DNA of 28,107 nt from the NCBI GenBank assembly GCA_964536975.1, contig CAZHYS010000011.1, positions 1 to 28,107 on the forward strand, in the 5' to 3' direction. Made by a program: the position numbers and the translations under genes. The stretch is from JAKQDP01 sp964536975 (GTDB taxonomy: Bacteria > Patescibacteriota > Patescibacteriia > 2-01-FULL-39-33). This document shows, piece by piece, positions 18,315 through 25,224 of this stretch. Within the stretch, counting starts at the first letter, position 1. Every line of letters begins with the position of its first letter. The notes under the pieces are model-generated. The model was not told where the DNA came from. It saw only the letters and a program-made list of their open reading frames with translations, and searched no databases.

Positions 18315-20948
18315 TTAACTCCATTCTCCTTCATCAAATTGATTGATGCCGCTTTTTTTTCTCGGCTGTTCATTTCCTTTTTCCTCCGGCTCATCTTCCG
18401 CGGCATTATCAATTTCTTCCTCATTGTCCTCCGCCGCGACCGGCTCGCTCTCAATTTCTTCCGCCCCGCCATCTGAATCCGTACTTTCTTCTTCTGCTTC
18501 CTCAATAGAATCAACATCTTTCTCCAAATCACTGACTTCCTGCTTTTTAAAAGAAAAAACTTCTTCTGCTTCGTCGTCCTCTTTATCAATACCTTCTTCA
18601 TTCTTACCATCATCAAAAGAATTTTCCTCCGCTGGCGAATCGGAAAAATCATTACCAATTAGTTCCCCCTCCAAATCATGTTCGCGCGCGGCAAATTCCA
18701 CCGGTCCGACTCCGCCCAATTTTTCCAAAAATACTTCCCGCGGCTTAGCGCCATCGGCCGGCCCGACTACTCCCTGTTCTTCTAGTAAATCCAAAAGTCG
18801 GGCGGCTCTGGCATAACCGATTTTTAATCGGCGCTGGAACAAAGAAGCAGATGCTTTGCCTGATTCCCGAATGATATCTCGCGCCTCGCCCAAAAGCGGA
18901 TCGCCGTCATCATCAAATCCGCCGGCAGCCAAACCGCCGCTGCCGTGTTTCTCAATTATCTCTTCCACATAATCAGCCTCACCCTGACCCTTGATATAAT
19001 CAACAACATTTTTTATTTCCTTGTCCGCCAAATAAACGCCCTGCAACCGCTTCGGTTTGGATACATCCGGTCCAAGATAAAGCATATCGCCACGACCGAC
19101 CAATTTTTCCGCCCCGGAATTATCCAAAATAGTTCGAGAATCAATCAATGAAGCGACAGAAAAGGCAATTCGAGCCGGAACATTGGCTTTGATTAAGCCA
19201 GTGATTACTTCCACCGATGGCCGTTGGGTCGCCAAAATCAAATGAATGCCAACCGCCCTGGCCATTTGCGCCAGTCTCACTATTCCCCCCTCCACGTCAT
19301 TAGCCGCTGTAGACATTAAGTCCGCCAATTCATCAATAATAAACACGATATATGGCAGCTTGTCGCTCGTACTCTGGTTGTAAGCGGCAATATTGCGGCG
19401 ACCGACCCGAGACAACAAATCAAACCTTCTTTCCATTTCTGTTACCGTCCACTTCAAGGCATTGATGGTTTTTTTGACATCCGTAATGACCGGCGTCAAT
19501 AAATAGGGAATGGCATTATATATCGGAAGTTCCACTCGCTTGGGATCAACCAAGATAAATTTTAATTCGTCGGGACTGTTTTGATAAAGTAAACTGACAA
19601 TAATGGAATTGATGCATACTGACTTGCCCGAGCCGGTGGCGCCGGCAATGAGAAGATGCGGCATCCGGTCAAGCTGGGCAAATGTCGGCTTGCCGCTGAC
19701 ATCCTTGCCTAAGGCAATCATAAGGTTGCTTTCCCGCGACTTAAGTTCTTTGCTGGACAACAATTCATTCATTGTCACTCGCGCCGCCATTTGATTCGGT
19801 ATTTCAATGCCAACCAATGACTTCCCGGGAATCGGCGCTTCAATTCTAATCGGATGGGCCGCCAAGGCCAACGCCAAATCGCTGTTTAAGTTGGTAATTC
19901 TGGATAACTTAACGCCATCGGCTGGCCGCAAAGTATACTGGGTGACAGTCGGACCGACATTTACATCTCCCATGTCCGTCGCGATGCCAAAATTAGCCAA
20001 TGTCTTTCTGATAATTTCCTGGTTGCTTTTAATGTCACCGCTTGTCGGCTTGCCGGAACGGGTGGTCAACAAATCCAAAGGCAATTCAATTTTTTTGCCG
20101 AATTTTTTTATCTTCATCGGCTCAGTCGGACAGTCCTCTTCGGCCACTTCAGCGGCCACTGCTTTAGTGGCAAAAACCGGACCATTGACTTCTGCCTCTG
20201 ATTCGTCGCCACTCTTCTCCGGCGCCTCTTCTTCCGCGTCTTCATCATCCTCTTCTATTTCTTCCTTTTCCATTATTTTTTCTGCCGCTAGTTTCTTCCG
20301 CTCATCAAGCCGGCTCTTTACCGCTAAAAATACCGCTTTTAATTTTGAACCAATGAAGCCAAATAATTTAATCGGCCACATCAAACCATAAATGGAAGTC
20401 TCAAAAGTAAGCAATAAGCCGATTAGGAAAACGGCCAAGCAAACTACTGTCGCCCCCCAAAACCCCATGAAATTCAACAGCGGCAAGGATAAGACGACCC
20501 CCAAATACCCTCCTCCGACCCCCGCTCCGGCGGCCAATAGTGATTCATCAACGGAAAATTTAAGATGCCACATTCCGGTCAGACCCAATACGAACATCAC
20601 CCCACCGAGATAATTGATTATCTTTACCTGGTACTTATCTTCGCGCACCAAAAAATAACCAAACAGCGCCAGCACCATTGGCAACAGAATCTGCAAATCG
20701 CCAAACAGCCAGGCCATGGCGCTGCCGACAAAATAGCCAAACTTGTTTTCCCCATACAAATTAAAAACGCTCAATAGACTTAGGGCGGCAACGACAAAAA
20801 TCAGAATTATAAAAATTCCTTTTTTGGTGTCGGGACTGACATTGAAGCCGGAACCCAGGCGAGAGCTAAGAGAAAAATCATCCAAACGGGAACGAGGACG
20901 GCGCCTAAAAACTCCCATTATTCCCGATCTTCTTCTGCGATAAGCCAT
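18315..20948 (-). CDS. ftsK: DNA translocase FtsK/SpoIIIE with long acidic C-terminal tail
   Basis: Pumps DNA across the division septum. The 877-residue protein has four or so membrane helices (about 44-62, 72-100, 110-128, 142-182), an acidic linker (about 225-275), the alpha-beta motor with Walker A GATGSGKS (436-443) and Walker B FIIDE (536-540), and a gamma winged-helix domain (about 682-742; GKASASLFQRRLKIGYARAA). FtsK normally stops at the gamma domain; here about 135 further residues follow (743-877), very rich in Asp and Glu and predicted to be disordered. First gene of ftsK-rodZ-like-recA, with a promoter at 20984-21012. Confidence 0.95.
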   Translation of the reverse strand: MAYRRRRSGIMGVFRRRPRSRLDDFSLSSRLGSGFNVSPDTKKGIFIILIFVVAALSLLSVFNLYGENKFGYFVGSAMAWLFGDLQILLPMVLALFGYFLVREDKYQVKIINYLGGVMFVLGLTGMWHLKFSVDESLLAAGAGVGGGYLGVVLSLPLLNFMGFWGATVVCLAVFLIGLLLTFETSIYGLMWPIKLFGFIGSKLKAVFLAVKSRLDERKKLAAEKIMEKEEIEEDDEDAEEEAPEKSGDESEAEVNGPVFATKAVAAEVAEEDCPTEPMKIKKFGKKIELPLDLLTTRSGKPTSGDIKSNQEIIRKTLANFGIATDMGDVNVGPTVTQYTLRPADGVKLSRITNLNSDLALALAAHPIRIEAPIPGKSLVGIEIPNQMAARVTMNELLSSKELKSRESNLMIALGKDVSGKPTFAQLDRMPHLLIAGATGSGKSVCINSIIVSLLYQNSPDELKFILVDPKRVELPIYNAIPYLLTPVITDVKKTINALKWTVTEMERRFDLLSRVGRRNIAAYNQSTSDKLPYIVFIIDELADLMSTAANDVEGGIVRLAQMARAVGIHLILATQRPSVEVITGLIKANVPARIAFSVASLIDSRTILDNSGAEKLVGRGDMLYLGPDVSKPKRLQGVYLADKEIKNVVDYIKGQGEADYVEEIIEKHGSGGLAAGGFDDDGDPLLGEARDIIRESGKASASLFQRRLKIGYARAARLLDLLEEQGVVGPADGAKPREVFLEKLGGVGPVEFAAREHDLEGELIGNDFSDSPAEENSFDDGKNEEGIDKEDDEAEEVFSFKKQEVSDLEKDVDSIEEAEEESTDSDGGAEEIESEPVAAEDNEEEIDNAAEDEPEEKGNEQPRKKSGINQFDEGEWS

Positions 20949-20983
20949 GTTAAAAAGTAATAAGTTAAAGAATCCACTATCTA

Positions 20984-21012
20984 ATTATACAATAAAACTT
21001 ATCTTTTTTTAA
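20984..21012 (-). promoter_or_regulatory. Promoter of the ftsK-recA operon
   Basis: A perfect TATAAT (20989-20984) on the minus strand with TTAAAA (21012-21007) 17 bases upstream. The leader to the ATG at 20948 would be about 30 bases and lacks a Shine-Dalgarno sequence. Confidence 0.6.
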
Positions 21013-21036
21013 GTCTAAAAAGATACCGGCCGGCAA

Positions 21037-21065
21037 TAGACAAAATCTTGCTGATAATCTAAAAT
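21037..21065 (+). promoter_or_regulatory. Promoter of the glycosyltransferase operon
   Basis: TAGACA (21037-21042), 17-base spacer, TAAAAT (21060-21065). Transcription would begin near 21072, about 21 bases before the ATG at 21093, divergent from the ftsK promoter. Confidence 0.6.
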
Positions 21066-21092
21066 ATAAGTGAGATTTTAAATGACAAATAA

Positions 21093-22616
21093 ATGAGCTG
21101 GGGCAGAAAAATCCTTATTTTTATAATTTTAATCTTTATTTTCGCGCTTGTCTACAAGCCGCATTTTAACTATCCCTTTCCCTTCCACATTGACGAATGG
21201 CACCACATTTCCGAGGGTATTAGAATGGGAAATTACGGAGAATATTTTCAGATTCTGCGGGCAGAAGCGTCAAATCGGTTCAGCGGATTGGAGATAGGTT
21301 TTCATTTTATTTTGTTTATTCTGTCAAATATTGTAAATTTGGTGTCAATTTACCAATTCCTGCCGGCCCTGTGGGCTTGCCTTGGAGGACTGGCTATTTT
21401 CTATATCGCCCATAAAAAAACAGGCCGATGCTTTTTGGGGATATTGGCAATGATTTTTTTTGCTTCCATCAAATCAAATGTCAATATTACCGGCTTATGG
21501 TTCTTCACGCCTCTTAGTTTTTCTATTCCGCTTATTCTGCTCTATCTGTATTTTTTCTCGGAAGGATTAAATAAGGAAAACAAAAAACATCTTCTGCTTT
21601 CTCTGGTGATTATTGCCGCCCTCATTCCGACTCACTCTATCTCTGTTTTATTCGCTTTGCCGATTTTTGCAATTTGTGGGGCAATCTATTATCAATACAT
21701 TATCAGGGAATGGAAATTTTTCAGCATTTTTCTAATTATTCCGATAATCGGCGTGCTGTTTTACAAATATACTCTCGGACTGGATTGGAATGAATTATTG
21801 GCCAGCCGTTTCTATTACTTCCAATACGGCTGGGGCATTGTGGAAATAAAAAACTCTCTGACAGAAACTTACAGTCTAATCGGCTATCTCCTGGCGATTA
21901 TCGGCGTGATTTTTATTTTAATCAAAAGGCAAACCAAAAAATTCTTACTGTGGCTAATCTGGCCGCTAACCGTCATCATCCTAATGATTATTTATCGGCT
22001 GACTGGCATTTCTTTATTAAGCCCATACCAAAGAAACATCTACTACCTGACCCTAAGCCTCCCTATTTTAAGCGCGATAGGTTTATTTTACTTAATTAAA
22101 CAAATCAATGAATGGATCGGCCAATTAATTGAAAATCACCACACCAGTCACATCCAAAAATTTATTACTGTCAGCATCAAGTTAAAAATAGATCCGAAAT
22201 ACACAAAAATCGTTCAACTGGCAACCGGCACTCTTATCGTTGTCTTAGTCTTTTTTGCCACATTTTTTTCTTACTACCGATTGCCGGCCAATGTTGGCTT
22301 ATACCGAGTCATCAACGCTGAAGAGTATTATATACTCAAATACCTTGGCCAATTCTCGCCTGCCACGGTTATGGCGCCGCAGTTCATCTCCGCGGCGATG
22401 TTTCCCATTAGCGGACATCGGCCGGTCGGGACATATGTTTTTTATGGAGACAGCGCTGATGTGACTGCTTTTTTCTTGAGCAATGACTGCCGGCAAAAAA
22501 AGGAGATAATTGACAGATATCAAGTGAAATACATCATTTCTCCATTGCCGGAAATCTGCGACTACGAGCTGATTAAAGAGACTCCCAGCCGTTTTATTTA
22601 CAAAACAAAACAATAA
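21093..22616 (+). CDS. GT-C-like polytopic membrane glycosyltransferase
   Basis: A 507-residue protein with a first membrane helix (about 6-22) followed by an external loop FHIDEWHHISEG (31-42), about ten more hydrophobic helices and a soluble C-terminal part (about 405-507). An acidic pair in the first external loop (Asp34-Glu35) after the first helix is the hallmark of GT-C enzymes (PMT, STT3, ArnT type), which move sugars from a polyprenyl phosphate carrier to targets outside the membrane. The stop overlaps the start of a GT2 gene that would make such donors, which supports the call. The acceptor, protein or glycan, cannot be told. Confidence 0.72.
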   Translation: MSWGRKILIFIILIFIFALVYKPHFNYPFPFHIDEWHHISEGIRMGNYGEYFQILRAEASNRFSGLEIGFHFILFILSNIVNLVSIYQFLPALWACLGGLAIFYIAHKKTGRCFLGILAMIFFASIKSNVNITGLWFFTPLSFSIPLILLYLYFFSEGLNKENKKHLLLSLVIIAALIPTHSISVLFALPIFAICGAIYYQYIIREWKFFSIFLIIPIIGVLFYKYTLGLDWNELLASRFYYFQYGWGIVEIKNSLTETYSLIGYLLAIIGVIFILIKRQTKKFLLWLIWPLTVIILMIIYRLTGISLLSPYQRNIYYLTLSLPILSAIGLFYLIKQINEWIGQLIENHHTSHIQKFITVSIKLKIDPKYTKIVQLATGTLIVVLVFFATFFSYYRLPANVGLYRVINAEEYYILKYLGQFSPATVMAPQFISAAMFPISGHRPVGTYVFYGDSADVTAFFLSNDCRQKKEIIDRYQVKYIISPLPEICDYELIKETPSRFIYKTKQ

Positions 22617-23359
22617 TGGAAAAGCAACCAAAACCGAACGAACTGGAGGTGTCCGTCGTTCTGCCTTGCCGCAACGAAGAGACAGCTATCGGACAATCCA
22701 TCGCCAAAATAAAAGAAATCTTCAATTACTATTCCATTAATGGAGAAATTATTGTGTCAGATTCTTCTTCTGACACTTCTCCGCTAATCGCCGAGAAGAT
22801 GGGAGCGACTGTTATTAAGCACGGTCTCATCGGCTATGGTTCGGCCTACTTAGAAGGATTTAAGGCGGCCAAGGGAAAATATATCTTTATGGCCGATCCG
22901 GATGGAAGTTATGATTTTGTTGAAATCCCGAATTTCCTTTATTATCTAAGAGAGGGACGCTATGATTTCATTATCGGCAATCGCTTCTCCGGCAAAATGG
23001 ATTACCGTGCCATGCCACCGCTCAATCGTTACCTGGGCAACCCCCTTTTATCTTTTATTTTTAAAATAATTTTCCGCGCCGAATTAACCGATATCCATTG
23101 CGGAATGAGAGCAATTGGCCGCGAGACGCTGCAAACGCTAAGGCTCAAAAGCACCGGCATGGAATTCGCTTCCGAAATGATAATCGCGGCGATGAAACAA
23201 AAGTTACGTATCAAAGAGCTACCCATTCCCTACCATCGTCGGCTTGGCCGATCAAAATTAAGACCACTGGCCGATGGCTGGCGGCATCTTAGATTAATGT
23301 TTGCCAATCGGCCGCGAATTATTTCAAGTATTGAATCAGCCAAATCAAAAAATGATTAA
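22616..23359 (+). CDS. GT2 family polyprenyl-phosphate sugar synthase-like (DPM1-like)
   Basis: A 247-residue cytoplasmic GT-A glycosyltransferase. It has the N-terminal nucleotide fold VSVVLPCRNEE (12-22), IIVSDSSSDTS (45-55), the metal-binding ADPDGSYD (93-100) with DPD at 94-96, and the GNRFSGKM and YLGNPLLSFIFK region typical of dolichol-phosphate mannosyltransferase relatives. There are no C-terminal membrane helices, as in DPM1-type enzymes. It probably transfers a hexose from a nucleotide sugar to a polyprenyl phosphate for the two GT-C-like neighbours. The ATG overlaps the preceding stop by one base (TAATG), and its own end overlaps the next gene by eight bases. Confidence 0.85.
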   Translation: MEKQPKPNELEVSVVLPCRNEETAIGQSIAKIKEIFNYYSINGEIIVSDSSSDTSPLIAEKMGATVIKHGLIGYGSAYLEGFKAAKGKYIFMADPDGSYDFVEIPNFLYYLREGRYDFIIGNRFSGKMDYRAMPPLNRYLGNPLLSFIFKIIFRAELTDIHCGMRAIGRETLQTLRLKSTGMEFASEMIIAAMKQKLRIKELPIPYHRRLGRSKLRPLADGWRHLRLMFANRPRIISSIESAKSKND

Positions 23360-25220
23360 TTTTCCAAAGAAAAAGGAGCTACTACTTATTGCCACGATCA
23401 TTCTCTTTGCTTATTTTCTAAGAATATTGCCTTACTTATTTGGCTATCCCATTCCCTTTACCGAGGATGGCATTCTTGATTTCGGACAAGTCAAATATCT
23501 TTTGGAAAACAACCAAATAAATTTCAGCGATCAAGATTTAAACTTCGGTTCTTTTCCTGTTCTTCATCTGCTTATTTTTTTCCTTTCAAAAACCGGCTTG
23601 CCAGCTTTAAAACTGTTTTTGTTTATTCCGCAAATATTCTCGGTTCTGGGAATATTATTTTTTTATCTATTTGTAAGACGATATGTCTCACCCATCCAGA
23701 GCCGTTTGGCGATATTTCTGATTTCTCTCTGGATTCCCCACATTCACTGGAGCGCCCAGCCGGTTAGAGAAACTATGGGACTTTTCTTTTTTGGTTTGAT
23801 AATCTACCTGTCTGATCGCCTTGGTAGAGGGAAAAATTGGAAGCTCTGGCTGACTACCTTAATCGCCATATTGCTAATGGTTGCCAGTCATCACTGGTCA
23901 ACCATCATGCTGCTAATCTGGCTTGCCGGATTTAATATTGTTTTTATCAAAGACCGAACCGAAAAAAAATCATATCGAATTATCACTGCGATATTAATCG
24001 TTCTGACATTAATTTACTGGATCACCTTTTTTCCTTTGGGTGTTAGATTATCAATCGCTCCGCTGAAACTATCCGGCTATTTATGGCTGATGACTGCTGT
24101 TATCATGATTATGGCAATGCTGCTAATAATAAAAACCAAACTAACTTGGCTTGGTAATAAAAAAAAAATAATCGGCCTATTGTTTTTCTTGATTTTATTG
24201 GCAATCTCTGGCTCAGTCAGTCCTTTATTATACCCTCTGCAAATCTGGCTGTCATTGGCGATTTTTTTCGCTTTATTCTATATCGGCCTCTACTATTACC
24301 AAGACGGGATCACCGAACGATTTGTCCTGTTATCGGCTTGCTACTTGTTGCCCTGGCTGATTGTTATTCCCTATCTTCTTTTGGATAAAAAACTTATCAA
24401 TATGCCGATTGACCCGTTTCGAACGACAGAATTTATAATCTTCCCGGCCAGTGTCGTCATTGCCAAGGGAGTGGAAATTATTGCCGCTGATCACAGAAAA
24501 TTCACTACGGTAATTTTCGGAATTTTGATCTTCTTGGCAACCCTGACCTACCCGCCAATTTTCATTTATCACTCTTCTTGGTATGGCACTCCTTTTTATG
24601 ACGTCCGCAGTCAAATCCGCTATATTTCACCAGAAGTCAGAAAATTTATTGACTGGGCGAATAAAAGTGGCTTCTCCGTTGATTCCTTGTCGCCGGAAGC
24701 AAGAGCATATCAAAAAATTTTCTACCCTCTTCAGGATAAAAAGGTGATGCTTATTACCGCTAACGATAAATTGCTTGGACTGTCAATTGGCAAAATAAAA
24801 GATCCGATTATGAAAATCGGCAACGTCACCTACTGGCTTGATGAGAAAAATCAAACGCCGATTTATGCTAATGGCGATAGCAAATTAGTGCAATTGAAAT
24901 ACGACTCCAAGTTTATTGATCAAGGCGTGCCGGCGAAGATGATTTCCGGCCAAGCGGCAACTGCTTGGATAAAAATGAAAAATACCGGCACAGAGGTCTG
25001 GCGACCGGAAGATGGAATTAAAATGATTTATGCCTATGACAAATCATTGGTTATGGAATTGACAAAATCAGTGAAACCGGGCGAGGATGTTGTCTTCACT
25101 TTCAACCAAATAATACCGGATTATTCCGGACTTGTGGTTTGCCGTTGGCAATTATTTCATCCAGCAATTGGTGCTTTTGGCGAATCAAGCCCTCCCATGG
25201 AAATAACCATTGAAAAATAA
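23352..25220 (+). CDS. GT-C-like membrane protein fused to an NBR1-type (FW) Ig-like domain
   Basis: A 622-residue protein: a first helix (about 9-29), an external loop with PFTEDGILDF (35-44), about eleven further helices, then a long outside region. The acidic Glu38-Asp39 pair again fits GT-C enzymes. Residues 521-622 resemble the FW/NBR1 Ig-like domain: a GVPAKMISGQ start, AWIKMKNTGTEVW, SVKPGEDVVF, and RWQLFHPAIGAFGES near the end, with the three expected tryptophans. Bacterial FW domains are known in surface proteins; this fusion to a GT-C-like core is notable. The start at 23352 (MINFPKKK) overlaps the GT2 stop by eight bases; a start at 23301 would lie deep in the GT2 gene. Confidence 0.72.
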   Translation: MINFPKKKELLLIATIILFAYFLRILPYLFGYPIPFTEDGILDFGQVKYLLENNQINFSDQDLNFGSFPVLHLLIFFLSKTGLPALKLFLFIPQIFSVLGILFFYLFVRRYVSPIQSRLAIFLISLWIPHIHWSAQPVRETMGLFFFGLIIYLSDRLGRGKNWKLWLTTLIAILLMVASHHWSTIMLLIWLAGFNIVFIKDRTEKKSYRIITAILIVLTLIYWITFFPLGVRLSIAPLKLSGYLWLMTAVIMIMAMLLIIKTKLTWLGNKKKIIGLLFFLILLAISGSVSPLLYPLQIWLSLAIFFALFYIGLYYYQDGITERFVLLSACYLLPWLIVIPYLLLDKKLINMPIDPFRTTEFIIFPASVVIAKGVEIIAADHRKFTTVIFGILIFLATLTYPPIFIYHSSWYGTPFYDVRSQIRYISPEVRKFIDWANKSGFSVDSLSPEARAYQKIFYPLQDKKVMLITANDKLLGLSIGKIKDPIMKIGNVTYWLDEKNQTPIYANGDSKLVQLKYDSKFIDQGVPAKMISGQAATAWIKMKNTGTEVWRPEDGIKMIYAYDKSLVMELTKSVKPGEDVVFTFNQIIPDYSGLVVCRWQLFHPAIGAFGESSPPMEITIEK

Positions 25221-25224
25221 CGTG

